DNA from: Lyophyllum atratum
Taxonomy: Eukaryota; Basidiomycota; Agaricomycetes; Agaricales; Lyophyllaceae
Direction of reading: 5' to 3'
Assembly: GCA_014905825.1 (NCBI GenBank)
Contig: JACGCN010000006.1
Coordinates: 2,294,001 to 2,358,000, forward strand
DNA length: 64,000 bases
The notes beneath the pieces were generated by a model. It worked only from the letters and a program-made list of their open reading frames with translations. It did not search any database and was not told the DNA's origin. The first letter of the stretch is position 1; every line of letters starts with the position of its first letter. The position numbers and the translations under genes were made by a program. Of the stretch, positions 11,153-23,456 are shown piece after piece.

Positions 11153-12360
11153 ATGGACGCTTCACCGCCCTCCGCTGGCGATTTTACCGACCCGCCAAAT
11201 TACTCATTTCCGCACCATCGCCTGTCCAGGGTGGTGCGAGATCCCAAGAAGACCCCCCTCGTCCTAGTGGCTTGTGGCTCGTTCAGCCCAGTCACTTATC
11301 TACATCTCCGCATGTTCGAAATGGCCAAGGACTATGTCCGACAGAACACAGACTTTGAGATCGTTGGAGGGTACTTGAGTCCGGTCAGTGACATGTACAA
11401 GAAACCTGGACTGCTGAGTGCACAACATCGGTAAGTGCACCCACCTCTAATGTAACCGGTATCCACATTGTGTGCATCTGCATGCTTGTCCGCTTCCACT
11501 ATCGTGTGGTCCTCCGGACTGGTGCAGCTTTTCGCCGTCCATCGATGCTTTTCTCATCCCGGCCTTCCGGATCCGGAAATATAGCCCCGGATGACGATGA
11601 TATGCTTCCATCATCAGCCTGTACCTCTTCCTCTGAAAGTTGGGTCTAATGGGGTGTCTCACAGAGTGAACATGTGCAACCTCGCCGCGGAAGAATCCTC
11701 TACCTGGCTCATGGTTGACCCATGGGAGGCATTTCAGGCTTATCAGCGGACCGCTGTCGTTCTGGACCACTTCGAGTACGAAATCAATACCGTGCTCGGA
11801 GGTGTCCATACAGAGGATGGAGAACATAGAAATGTCCATGTCATGTTGCTCGCGGGCTCTGACCTGATCAGCACCATGAGCGAACCTGGCGTCTGGAGTC
11901 ATGCCGACGTATGTCTGACTGTTGTCTGATTGCTTGCCCACCTCATCTTATCATACACAGCTTGACCACATATTGGGTCGCTACGGCACCCTGATTGTAG
12001 AGCGCGCCGGATCAGGGATGGATCAAGCCACGGACAGCCTGGCTCGATGGCGGAATAATATTCATATGATATCTCAGCTCATCCAAAACGATGTCTCCAG
12101 TACAAAGGTCTGGAATCAAAATTCTCGGAAGTCCCGCGCTCCGTAACTCAGTTGATGTTTAGGTCCGGTTGTTCCTGAGGAGGGGACTCTCTGTGCGATA
12201 CCTACTGCCGACAGTCGTCGTAGACTATATAGAACAACATGGCCTCTACCAAGATGATACACCGAACCCGGCTTCGAACACCAACTTCTCTGACAATGCC
12301 AAGGGCAAGGAGCATACCACGACGAAGAGCGCGATTACCCAATCGCAGTCTGCTTCATGA
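11153..12360 (+). CDS. Nicotinamide mononucleotide adenylyltransferase (NMNAT)
   Basis: The enzyme joins NMN (or nicotinate mononucleotide) with ATP to make NAD or its deamido form, the shared last step of NAD synthesis. The nucleotidyltransferase signature GSFSPVTYLHLRMFE (G-x-F-x-P-x-x-x-x-H) lies at about residues 43-57. EIVGGYLSPVSDMYKKPGL follows, then HRVNMCNLA across intron 1, VMLLAGSDLISTM, and SSTKVRLFLRRG (the SSTxxR ATP-binding motif) across intron 3. Exons are 11153-11430, 11665-11908, 11961-12107 and 12163-12360. Introns are GT-AG; the first is long for this genome (234 bp) and the others are 52-55 bp. The C-terminus is a Ser/Thr-rich tail. The length, about 288 residues, matches fungal NMA-type enzymes rather than bacterial NadD. 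Confidence 0.94.
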
Positions 12361-13551
12361 CGACACTTTCAACAAATTCATTGTTGATTGTATACGCTTT
12401 CGTACGTCATTAAGAGCACGACCTTCTCATACTAATTTACATCAACTTAGATGCAGGCCAATTTTTATTATTACCATATTGTAAATATCACCAGGAGAAC
12501 GCAAACGGGGCCGGGATTGTATGACAACCACTATAGAACTGATTTTTTCTGTCGTCTCCATCGACGACAGTTTTCGCTGTAAAGCAACCAGGCGTCCCGA
12601 AGCCATCCCGCAGAATGTCGCCCTTTCATCTTCCTCTTCTTACGCGTTTACCCTACGGACTACCAGCCTCGTATCACATGTTTGTGAGGACGCTGTCGGG
12701 TCTTGGCGGGCGAGAATCTTATTACTCATGGGACAGATCAGAAGCCTTCCAAAGTTTTGATTCTTCTAATCAGCAAGCTCTCGACCCCCGCGCCCCCCTT
12801 ATCGATGTTCCGATTAAAGCAAGACTTCCCACCATCGTCTTGATGGGCCACTCGCACTAGCGCAAGTTCGGGCGCCAGAACACGTTCCATGGCGCCGCCG
12901 CTCCTCGGAGCTTCGACACCCGTCAAATTTCGACGGAATGCCACCGTCCGGTCGTACTACAACGCGCATTATTTCCCGAATTTGTGGATCGATTTGCGGG
13001 CTCCCTGCGGAGACCTAAGCACCGGTATTTTTTCCTCGAGCCTTTTGCTTCTTTGTTCAGACCGAGGTCAGTAATCGCGTCACAAGAATGCTTCGTGTAC
13101 CGTTTCGGGTTGACGACTCTGATCCTGAAGGGAATTCAGGACCCGTATCGGTACGATTGCAAAATTGATCTTGCAAACGTGGTCTCAGAATAATGAACGA
13201 GGCGGTTCGAGCAACATGAACATGGCGTACTGTTGAAAGAGGTAGGCATGTACCGGCGCGTCTGTCTACCACTCTATGATTAGTATTTTCTTTCCCCAGG
13301 ACATCCAAACTCGACGTTTCTGGTCGCCTTACGACGCACACGCACTTTTCTAGCGCCAACTATCAGGTAGCCACGAACCCCTGAGAACGCATCGATTTTA
13401 AAGGCTTCCTGTGGTCTTCTTCTTTGAGCAATCCAACGTCTCCACAAACTTTCGGCGTCGAAGGCTTCGTGCCTAGTTCATCGGCTTCTCAGCGTCATCC
13501 GCTCCTATATAAATGGCCAGAGACTGGCATTCATCCCATATTTTCTGCTCC
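12361..13551 (+). other. Unresolved stretch, possibly a fast-evolving gene or pseudogene
   Basis: Several plus-strand frames look protein-like but I could not join them into one model. They include 12615-12860, ending in PTIVLMGHSH, and a frame around 12970-13065 with FPEFVDRFAGSLRRPKHRYF. Candidate splice sites exist near 12860 and 13066, but none gives a recognised product. Alternatives are a decayed gene, the long 3' UTR of NMNAT, or chance frames. The right end is the promoter of the first MFS gene. Confidence 0.25.
13506..13513 (+). promoter_or_regulatory. TATA box of the first MFS transporter gene
   Basis: TATATAAA lies 39 bp upstream of the ATG at 13552 and overlaps an in-frame ATG at 13513. 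That placement argues that 13552, not 13513, is the used start, because a TATA box cannot lie within its own 5' UTR start. Confidence 0.5.
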
Positions 13552-15769
13552 ATGGCCGTCTCATCCAGTCCGCTCTCTACTGAACTCCCAATCAAAGATA
13601 GCTCATCAAGCCATACGGATATCAATATCTCGGATGAGCAAGCGGAACGCCTTACTTTTGAACGCAGGACTATGTATGTTACTTTCCCTTATCAACCGCC
13701 GTAGTCCATGACTTACGAGAGTCATTGCTTTTCATTTTCCAAGGCGCAAGATTGATCTGCGACTGCTGCCTTTGCTGGGGATATTGTATGCTCTTGCGTT
13801 AATCGATAGGACGAATCTTGGGGTCGCCCGGATTGCTGGGATGGATCGCGACCTCGTGAGCACCATGTTTTCGAGGAGATGGTGCATTGTTTACGAAAAT
13901 ACAATCACTAGAAATTGTCTGTTGGATCGCGATATAGTATCGTTTCCGCACTCTACTTCATCCCATACATCCTATTGTGAATGACCTCCCTCGCCGCGCT
14001 CTATGACACCACTAATACAAGCACGTAGCCAACTTCCCAGCAATATTTTCTTGCGCCAGCTCGGTGTTCGCAACTGGCTGACCTTTTGCGTCGTGGCGTG
14101 GGGCATCGTTCAACTGGCAATGGGCTTTGTTCCAAACTGGGGCCTTCTAGGATTCTGCCGAGTCCTTTTGGGTGCTTTTGAGGTATGTATCCGCTGAAGG
14201 TTTCCTGCTGTCCTATTTCTGACCATCAATTTTTGTTATAAAGGCGGGCTTCTTTCCTGCCATGGTCTTTATAATTACTACATGGTGCGAGTGTTTTCTT
14301 TATCGCCTCGTTACGTGTCCTTATCCTGCTGCCATTTCGTCAGGTATACAAGGCATGAAGTGCAGAAAAGGCGTGTGCTTCACCGAGAGTTACGCGTCGG
14401 CGGTTGTACTGATGAATGCTATCCTATTCTAGGCTCGCGGCGTTCTATGTCGTTTCTATATTTACTGGCGGTTTCAGCGCAATTTTTGCATACGTCCTGA
14501 GCCTTCTTGGGGGAAAGCAGGGCATTCCTGGCTGGGCCTGGATTTTTGCAAGTGTCAAGGCTACTTCCTGCATACAAACCACACTAATCAATAAAACTCT
14601 AGATTGTCGAGGGTGCTATCACCATATTTTTCGGAATCATCGCCTGGTTTTTTATATCAGACTTCCCAGACCAGAACATGTTTCTCCGCGAGGAAGAGAC
14701 TGCCTTCGTCCTGGATCGCGTTGAGCGAGACCGTGGAGACTCTATCCCTGATGAATTGACTAGGAAGAAGCTAGTTGAACATCTGCTTGATTGGAAGTTA
14801 TGGGTGTTTTGTGAGTCCCATTTTCAACTGTCTACTCCGTGGACTCCGATGTGCATGGATTCACTGCTGTTCTGCTTTCAGCGCTGATGTACATGTGCGC
14901 AACGATGCCTGCCTATGCCATTGGGTATGTGCTTATCTTCGGTGGGGCGGTTAACGTAACTTAGTCGTCACTGGGCAGCTTTTTTGTGACGATCATCCTC
15001 CGCGGAATGGGCTGGAGTATCACGAATTCTTTACTCCTGGTATGTGGTTCTATTTCAATCCTTCTTTGGACCCGTTTTCAATGGGCCTGAATAGAGCGCT
15101 CCCCCATATGTGTTCGCCGTACGTGCCTCTTTTCTTCCCTGCGGCAGGCCGTTGATCGCTGGAAATCCGTCATTGGACGATACAGACTTTCAGCATCCTG
15201 TGCTTTGCCTGGATTTCGGACAAATTCCGCCACAGAGCCTTGTTCATCGCTATACAGGCTATTATGACCCTTATAGGGCTCGTCATGACCGGTTTCTCGT
15301 CCTATGCGGGTGTGCGCTATGCCGGTCAGCCTTTTGCAGTACTTCCGCGAAGTCCTCATTCACATCAGCTTGTATTCCAGGCATCTTCTTGAGCAATGCT
15401 GGATCTGGAGGATGTATACCCGGGATTCTGGCTTATGTGAGGTCCTTTACCAACCGATTACTTGGCGCATCTGACCCATGACTCAAGTCCTCGAACAATA
15501 TAACGTCGCACACAAAACGTGCAGTATCAACGGCCATGATCATTTCGTTCGGCGGAATCGGAGGTATATTTGCCACCACCGTCTTTCGGCAGAAAGACTT
15601 TCCGAGATACTTGCCTGGGATTTATGCGACCATTGCCTGCCAAATCCTCCTCCTCCTCCTTCTCGCTATCACAACAATCTATTTTTGGAAACAGAACAAA
15701 CGCGTCTGCGTTGCACGTCCAGGTGCGCCCACAGTAGAAGGACAGCCTGCGTTCGTTTATACACTGTAA
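13552..15769 (+). CDS. MFS transporter, Dal5-like anion:cation symporter family, first tandem copy
   Basis: A multi-exon gene encodes a 12-helix permease. After a Ser-rich cytoplasmic start come LPLLGILYALALIDRTNLGV (helix 1), LGVRNWLTFCVVAWGIVQLA, FPAMVFIITTWY, HEVQKR, IFTGGFSAIFAYVLSLLGGK, GWAWIF-IVEGAITIFFGIIA, DFPDQNMFLREEE (central loop), then the second six helices ending RYLPGIYATIACQILLLLLL and the C-terminal GQPAFVYTL. This layout is that of fungal allantoate/nicotinate/vitamin permeases (Dal5/Tna1 type); the substrate is unknown. Two introns start with GC: 14371-14432 (AAAAG/GCGTGT) and 14548-14602 (TTT/GCAAGT). The neighbouring paralogue uses GT at both equivalent positions. No frame break was found once these are accepted. 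The plasma membrane is the likely location. Confidence 0.85.
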
Positions 15770-16815
15770 ATGCGGTTACTGGCATGTAAATATAGAGAAG
15801 AGCAGATGATCGACTGCCAACATGTCGAGATTCTTCGTTCAATGCGATTCTGTCTGCTTTCGACCCTGGGTTATCAAAAGATTCTGCAACTACGCCGACT
15901 CGGTTGAATGAGCTCTTGTCGCCTTCACAGCTCATCTTGGATAAGATTGTCGCACACACCATACAGGGATCCGATTCATAAGGCCTCTGAATCAGCTGCA
16001 TTATGATCGACATTGCCATTTGATGTCGCGCCCTTGATATGCTATCAGTGAGAGAAAGCTACTTTTTCTATTGTTGCTCACCTTCTGGATCTTCGCATGA
16101 ACGTCGCAGAGGAGCCCAACACGTCTCTGTATTCTTCAATATCAACAACCCTCCTATCTCAGGCTGTCTCTGGCTGTCTGTTCCCAACTTCCCATTGAGG
16201 AATGCCGCAAAAATTTAACCTCACATCGAAACTCAGTCAACCCTGGGATGGCCTAATTCCGATCGAAAACATGTCCCTCGTGGATGTTGTTGACAACTTG
16301 AGGGATGTTGTGATGCGGCCGTCAACAACATCTTAGCAATCCTGTCGTGATTTGCGCTGCGCGGGGATACTTTATGCACCTTGGGTCATCTTCGATTGGG
16401 AAGCTAATGGGGAGCCGATTCTGGTACCTCTCGGACCCTGGCTTGGAATCAAAAGTTGTCGCTGGGGCGGCGGGGCTCATGCTGATGTAGGGATTCTTCC
16501 AGCTCTTGCTCTCGGATGTCCCTTAGTAGTTTTGATCCTTGGGCTACTATTGGAGCCTTCGAATTACCAGCATGAACGGATTGACCGGATTGGCCGGGTT
16601 TCCATTTACGAGAGGGCAAGTAAGTCAACCTTTCTGTCAAGATCACTTGCACTTACTGATCACACGTCCTGGTTCTTCAGGGCTGTCTCTATCTCGTTTT
16701 GTACAACCGGCCGTTTTATGATCTTTTGACACCGGGGGGCATATAAAGCTACTCCATGCTAACCCAGGCACTTTGCAAGTCGCCCTGTAAACCCCCATAG
16801 ACTGTCTCCCATACT
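15770..16815. other. Intergenic between the two MFS genes
   Basis: A plus-strand frame at 16352-16729 shows hydrophobic runs (LALGCPLVVLILGLLL), but its order does not match an MFS protein and it has no splice support. It may be chance or a worn-down fragment. The right end contains the promoter of the second MFS gene. Confidence 0.3.
16741..16747 (+). promoter_or_regulatory. TATA box of the second MFS transporter gene
   Basis: ATATAAA lies 75 bp upstream of the ATG at 16816, directly after a GGGGGGC run. Its position is normal for a fungal TATA element. Confidence 0.45.
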
Positions 16816-19028
16816 ATGGCGTACCCTCAGGCCGAAACTCTCTCTTACTCCGACACAGACACCAAAGCCGTCTCTAAGGATCCTTCAGTGGAATCAGTAA
16901 AACTCGAGGCAGCCGACAGCTCTAAGCACGATGCAGCGTTTGAGAGGAAGACCATGTAGGATGATCTTCTGGCTCCGCACAATTACCGTGTCTCACAGCC
17001 CCTCCAGGCGATTCGTCGATTGGCGCATTCTGCCGCTCTTGGCACTCCTGTACTCTTTTGCGCTCATTGACAGAATCAATCTCGGGGCAGCCTATACCGC
17101 GGGCATGGGTGCGGATCTGGTCAGATCATTACCGTCCTTTCTCAAATATCATGGCATACTGATATGGAACCGGCAGGGTTTAACCAAAGGCGCTCGTTAT
17201 AGCATTGCGACTTGCTTATATTTTGTTCCTTACATTCTATTGTTGGCATTTCGATTTCCTATGGTTTTTCGATGCTGCTAAGCTTCCCACCAGCCAGCTT
17301 CCTGGGAACCTGGTGCTTCGGAAATTCGGCGTGCGCAACTGGCTCACGTTCTCCGTAGTAGCCTGGGGTGCCGTCCAACTCGCTATGGGATTCGTCCCAA
17401 CATGGGGTTATCTGACTGTCACCCGCATCCTGCTCGGTGCCCTCGAGGTGAGGGATGACAGCTGTTTGCGCTTTTCGGTGATATCTGACTTCCATTACAA
17501 GGCTTCCTTCTTCCCGGCCATGATATATATTATCTCCACCTGGTGAGCAGAGTAATCTTCAATGAAGGCATCGAAAGCCAATTTAGCTTACAGGTACAGA
17601 CGCCATGAAGTGCAGAAGCGGTTTGTGCACCTCGTTGCCCTAACATAGTGTCGGATCTTGACAAGTTGACAGGCTGGCTATCTTTTACCTGATATCTATT
17701 ACCATGGGCGGTATAAGTCCTATCCTGGCATACGTTTTTAGCTTGCTGGATGGTAAACGGGGAATTCGGGGATGGGCTTGGATCTTCGTGAGTACATGAG
17801 TCTGAGGATTATACACTCGACACTTCCACTGACCACGTCCGAAAACAGATCATCGAGGGCGCACTAACTCTCTTTCTTGGATTGCTATCCTGGTTCTACA
17901 TTCCAGACTTCCCTGATCAGAACAAGTTCTTGACTCCTGATCAGACCGCTCTTGTCTTGAAGCGCATCGAGGAAGACCGGGGTGATTCGATACCGGATAC
18001 GCTTACAGCGAAGAAAGTCTTCAAGCATTTATCTGATTGGACCCTCTGGTCATACGGTTGGTCTTCGTGGCTCGACAGCATACTTGATCGCTAAATCTAT
18101 GGATTAGGAACCATGTTTATGTGTTCCACCTTGCCCGCATGTGATTACCCAGTTCTTCACGATCCCGCAAATTCTGACTGCAGTCGTTTTCCAGACGCCC
18201 AGGCATATTTCATTTCCATCATTCTTCGGGGATTAGGTTGGTCAAAAACTAATGCATTGCTTCTCGTAAGTGCAGCGAATTCTCATGCCTTGGTCCCAAC
18301 TGACATTTAAGCTATAGAGTGCCCCCCCTTACTTGCCATCTGTATGTCGCGGCTTCTTTGATATACTCTAAGCCCTACGCCTAATGTTTGGGCTTAGATT
18401 GTGACCACCCTATTCTTTTCCTGGCTGTCCGATAGGACCAAGCACCGAGGTGGCTTCATCGTTCTACAGGCCTTGATCTGCATCGTCGGGCTGGTACTCA
18501 CTGCCTTCGCAAAGAATGGCGGCGTTAGATATTTCGGTAGGGACCAGCTAGAACCTTTTCCTAGCGGATGCTTACCTTTCGCAGGTATCTTCCTCACCAA
18601 TGCTGGAAATTCAGGAACTATACCTGGTATTTTAGCCTATGTGAGTCTTCTTCCGCTGCTAAATCCTGCATGTAATGTTAACGCACACCCCTTAGGCTTC
18701 GAATAACGTAGTATCACACAGCAAAAGGTTAAATCTTTTCTTATCTCCTCCACGTGTATACCGACCTGACGTCATTAAAAGATCAGTGCAAACTGCCTTA
18801 ACAGTGTCGCTCGGAGGCGTTGGCGGTATCATCGCCAGCACTACCTTCCGTGCGCAGGATGCGCCTCGTTATCTCCCTGGTCTCGGCGTCACCATGGGAT
18901 CGCAGGGCCTCCTCATTCTCCTCGTTGGTATAACACATATACATTTCCGACGCCTCAACAGGCTTTCTCGTCAAAATAAGCTGAAGAAACCGTTAGAGGG
19001 TCAACCCGGCTTTTTCTACACTCTTTAA
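16816..19028 (+). CDS. MFS transporter, Dal5-like anion:cation symporter family, second tandem copy
   Basis: A tandem paralogue of the gene at 13552, with the same exon plan. The acidic/Ser-rich start (MAYPQAETLSYSDTDTKAVS) is followed by RFVDWRILPLLALLYSFALI, FGVRNWLTFSVVAWGAVQLA, FPAMIYIISTWY, HEVQKR-LAIFYLIS, GWAWIF-IIEGALTLFLGLLS, DFPDQNKFLTPDQTALVLKR, SDRTKHRGGFIVLQALICIV, ASNNVVSHSKR and RYLPGLGVTMGSQGLLILLV, ending GQPGFFYTL. The shared FPDQN central loop and GQPxFxYTL tail show recent common origin, though protein identity is clearly incomplete. All introns I placed are GT-AG, including the two whose counterparts in the first copy are GC-AG. The product is probably a plasma-membrane carboxylate or vitamin-type permease; the substrate cannot be read from sequence. 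Confidence 0.87.
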
Positions 19029-22000
19029 ATCTAATGTGCGACACATCTACTATAGAGCTGAAAATAAACTACCTTTCACTGCCATGAACGAATCATGATG
19101 CTCCCTCGGAAGCAGCGAAGCATTTGCACGAAGCATGAATCGCGGCAAATTGTGTACCTCGAGGGCACTTGCAGGATACCCGGTCGGATAATGTGCTGGA
19201 AGGTGTCCTGGAAATTTAAGCCTATAGTAAGTCAGTTTCTAAACTTAAGACGGGATTCTTCGGCGTCATGAGGCTGACTTCGGCTCTACTGTGCCTTTAG
19301 TCCGCGCTTCTCTCAACACTGACCTGTCCACCCCTGCCTATACGAGAAGAAGAAGAGTGAAAGAGAATTTATCAGGGCCCCTACCTGGCCCTACAAAGCT
19401 CATTCAGTACAGGAGAGGGACGTGAAATTTCTTTACTTTAAACTTGAGAATCTGGATCGCTCTTCACCCATTCAGTTAGAATGGACTCTTGGCCAGGATC
19501 CCTGATTGTCCGCAAACGTCCTGACGCTGCGATCATTGCACCGAACTAAATCCGCCCGCATGTCAACGCGATATACATGAATGGGTTTATCGTTCCTCGA
19601 GGCCACACATACAACATAATATTACTACCGGAGTCAAACGTGCAGCGCGATATAGATAGTTGTGCAGGATATTATTATTGGAGTCAAACGTTCAGCGCGA
19701 TATAGATAGTTGTTGTCAGTCTTGAACACGCTGACCGAAGAAGCCGGACCGCACAAAGGCCGTACTGACAGAGGTATCACAGATATATTTCTACCAATCT
19801 CCACTTAGGGGCGATAAACAAATCGTGCTCCGCCCCATTCGCCTGGTGGCTTAACTGGCAGTTTCGTGTACGTGCTAGGGTTCAACACAGACAGTCTTTG
19901 GATCCGGAGGACTTGTCAGGTGCCTGGGAGACTGAACTGTGAGCACGTTGAAGCCGCTCATTTTTCAATTTTGGGTCGATCAGAATTCGGAGCACATATA
20001 CCGAGAAAGGCCTAAGGACTTCGTATGGGTTCGTCTTGCAGGGTGGCCTGCGAGCTAATTGACAAGGCGTGGATTTGAGATACCTTACAAGGTGACCGTT
20101 AGGTGCAGCCCCGACGTATTGATTGCCTCCCCACGATTCAGTCGGTGTCGACTCCATTCAAATTAGCGCTCGCTGCTCGGCTCCAATACAGGATAGGCTG
20201 CTGGGGGTGGCACTTGCCCTGCAGCAAAGCCATGTGACATGAATAGCCCAAGAGCTATTGTCTGCGGCGCAGCATCGACACCTGTCCAAAAGTGCGCATT
20301 GGAGTATGAAATATGTACTGCCGTTGCCACTTATGGATGAGCGCGTGTCTGCAACAATGACCAGGTTCTGGAAGGTTGATCTAACCGGCGGTATCGCTTT
20401 CGCCGGAGAGCCATCATACAAACATCAGAACTTGAAGGCACCCAGAATACATCGCGTGAGAGAAATTTGCAGAAGGGTTCATTTGGCGGCCAGCCTTCTG
20501 AACGGGTTTACAGACTGACGTGCTTATATTGTATAGTGATAATGATATGATGTTGCGTGGGATGCGTATCGCGACGGCGGACGTACGGTCGTCTTCGAGG
20601 GCGGAGATGTGCTGGAGGTGGGCGGGTCCGACTCCACGCCCCTATATGGAAGTCAGGGATGCGTTCTTCGCCCAGGCCCGTGGTATGGACGTCAATGACA
20701 AACATGATATTTTTCGACACCAGTCGCTGAATCATAGAGCCAATCGATTAGACAGCATGATATAGGATTTGTGCTTTTTTAAAAATCATCGGGCGCTCAC
20801 CATGACTGATAGCTTGCCGAGCGTTCATTGGCTGGAGGTAGGGATGCCTTGAGGGGCGCAGACTTGTTCCCATCACTATCAATGTATGATATCAAGCCAT
20901 CGGGCGCCAACAATCACGTCGGCGAGACATCAGCATATGGACATCCGGACAGATTCAAAGATCATTGTACTTACTGATGAGATGTGTTTTGGATATCTGC
21001 GTGGCTGTGTGGCTTGATGCTGAGGTACATACGAGTACGAGAAGTCGAGATGAAGTTGCTGAATGAGAATGTGGAGTCTCAAGCTCAAGGGTCGGCGGGC
21101 TTAGCGGGGAACCTGAACGGTGAACGGCGGGGAATCGTGGATACCGTCGGCGCCTCGATCGTGATAACCCTTGGATTCCGGGCTGCAAGGCAACATATGG
21201 GGCGCGGACAACGCCGCAATCATGGTAACACGATCTCCAAACAATCTCCAAACAGGTCCTCTGTTGATGCCCAAAATATCAAGGCTATGTAGGAGAAGGT
21301 TCGGGCTCGGAGCGAGTTTGGTCGTTCTGCAGACGTTAATTGGGACATCGAAGGATAATCACCAGCTTCGAGAAAGCTCAGAGCACTTTGCGGGGTAAAG
21401 GAATCCGCGTTGAAAGGAGGTGCGGTGTGAAAAGAGACACCAGATCAAGCTATGAACTTGTTTCATCCATGATGTAGATAGCGGGGATCGGATCTTGGGA
21501 CGCTGCGTTGAGCTCTACCTTGAGTCGAGGATCCGGCGTGGACGGGATGTTGCCTATATACGGCAACGTTCTGAAGGACATCGAGCACAATGGCCCAAAG
21601 ACGCAACTTGTGGCTCGTGCATCTTGCCTAAGAGATAGATGTAGTACATGTGTTTCCATTGTGTCCGAGCAAGATTTAATGGTTCTTGGCTACCTGACGA
21701 TCCAAACATAGGTTGAGGCAAGGGTTTTGAGGTACGTGGATCCGGAATGGGGAGGCTTGCGAAGGGCATGTGAAGTTTCTGTCGAGAAGGGTATGCGAAG
21801 GATGGATTGACACTGATCGCGAACGGACTTATGTCATAGGACGATGCAGCAAAGGATGTGAGATTGTGGAAAGGCCAATCCATACTGAGTGTTTTGGATG
21901 TGTGAACGACGTTCACAGGGAGACTGAGAGTGAAGAAATGTGGAAGAAATTATGGTGACAGTGCGGAAGGTATGCTGGTCCACTGGCCCGGAATGGATTT

Positions 22001-22683
22001 TAGAATTTGGACAGTATAGTGACGGGGAAAAGTCGGTGTCGGTGGGCGAGGTCGTTGGACGAATCCTCGTGGCTTCAGCCATGTCGAGGTCATAACTGTT
22101 TAGAGTTTTACGCAGCTAGCACGAGGTACGTGGATGAGCCGGAGATGGAGTGTCGTAGTTAGAACGGGCAGCAGCTAGATGGAATGACATTGCAGGACAA
22201 TGGAACACGCGCTCAGCTGTAAGTTGGAGATTACTACACTACGCCATGTGGCGGACCGTAGGAGGTGAAAGGAGTTCACGCGTCTCGCTAGGATTGGTAG
22301 CCTCGTGATGTGGGGTACTATGTGGGGCAGAAAGAGGACCGGCAAGGAAGTAAAAAAAAATGCTCTCCGAGGATTGGCCATGGGTCAGTGTCAATGAAGG
22401 TTCTGATAGTTTAATCGAGAATAGATGTTTGGACGAGGAGGAGAGCGGATGGGATTAGTTGAGCGTGTAGAAACGAGGACCGTAAAAGGAGAGGATATGA
22501 GCAATTGTCGGACTGTTTTCGGGAGAGCGAGGACGGGGGCAGAGGTTGAGTACGACGAGCTACATGGGTGACTATGGGTGCTACTAGAACTGGGGACGGC
22601 GGGGACAGTGCTCTGGTGATATGTATATACTAGCAATATTGGATGGCAACAGTGTTTGAGAGAGATCAGGCTCGGCAAACGAA
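19029..22683. other. Gene-poor region, no supported gene
   Basis: Some open frames occur on both strands, for example minus 21554-21916 and 20508-20735 and plus 20520-20765. None carries a recognisable domain, and several start without ATG. No transposase, reverse transcriptase or long terminal repeat was seen. The only clear structure is the short tandem repeat at 19619-19714. Confidence 0.35.
19619..19714. repeat. Two-copy direct repeat, about 50-bp period
   Basis: The core AGCGCGATATAGATAGTTGT, preceded by GGAGTCAAACG, occurs twice (ending near 19663 and 19713). The copies differ by a few bases upstream (ACTACC versus ATTATT). It lies in non-coding DNA. No flanking target duplication is visible. 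Confidence 0.7.
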
Positions 22684-22760
22684 TAGCCTTATTCAAAGTT
22701 GGCCGAAGTCGAAGTCGAAGTCGCAGCTGAAGGCTGACAAATATAAAATTTCGAGCTCCG
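22684..22760 (+). repeat. Left arm of a perfect 77-bp inverted repeat
   Basis: The bases 22684-22760 are the exact reverse complement of 23457-23533. The arm contains a GAAGTC/GACTTC trinucleotide-like run and ends in TTTCGAGCTCCG. Homology stops abruptly on both sides. The 696-bp spacer holds no recognisable gene. Confidence 0.9.
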
Positions 22761-23456
22761 CTACATGCGCGATGTCACGCTCGTCAATCTGGGCTCGTCG
22801 ATAGCAACTTCTCCCCATCGTACGGCCGTTACGGCCATGCTCGACACGCGAAAGGAGTTAATAAAATTATCTTGCTTACCATGATCCCTCGCAAATCATT
22901 TTCCCCATGAAATTCTCTCATGGATGCCTGCTTCACGTTCAATCTCGATATGCGGCTATCTCTGCTCTATCTGACGCTCATTATAGTAATCACCATGTAC
23001 CAAATGCTGGAAATATACATCTCACTCGGGAATACACCCAGGACCTGTAGAGTATTGGAGATGATGATGATGCAGTCATATTTAGCCGCCGGCAAGCTAC
23101 ACTACAGAGCTAAGAAGCGGGGATAGCTAAGTATCCGTGAAATAAAGTAAAGTAAATAATTGTCCGTTTGTAGGTACGCGATGGGATTAAAGTTCTCTTC
23201 CCGTACGGCAGATCGGTCGTCGTTGTGTAGCGGGTTGATGCGAGAATGGAGTGGGAGTGGGGGGCATAGTGGGTGGGTATCATACGCATTAGGCATAGCA
23301 TGTAAGAGAAAAGAAAAGGAAAAAAAGGGGGTGTCGTGTGAAACTTGCTGGCGCGCTGTCGCCTCTTGTGGGCGGGCGCATGTGTATGGTCCGCTCTTGG
23401 GGTTTATTGGAGAGATAGGAAGGAGGCGGGCGCGTGTGTCACGATCTGGTCACACT

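Noticed and set aside
16352..16729. Hydrophobic frame between the MFS genes as a third transporter copy
   Set aside because: The order of hydrophobic runs does not match any MFS segment and no conserved motif is present.
21554..21916. 120-codon minus-strand frame in the gene-poor region
   Set aside because: Begins with GTG, has no recognisable features and no supporting splice partners on either side.
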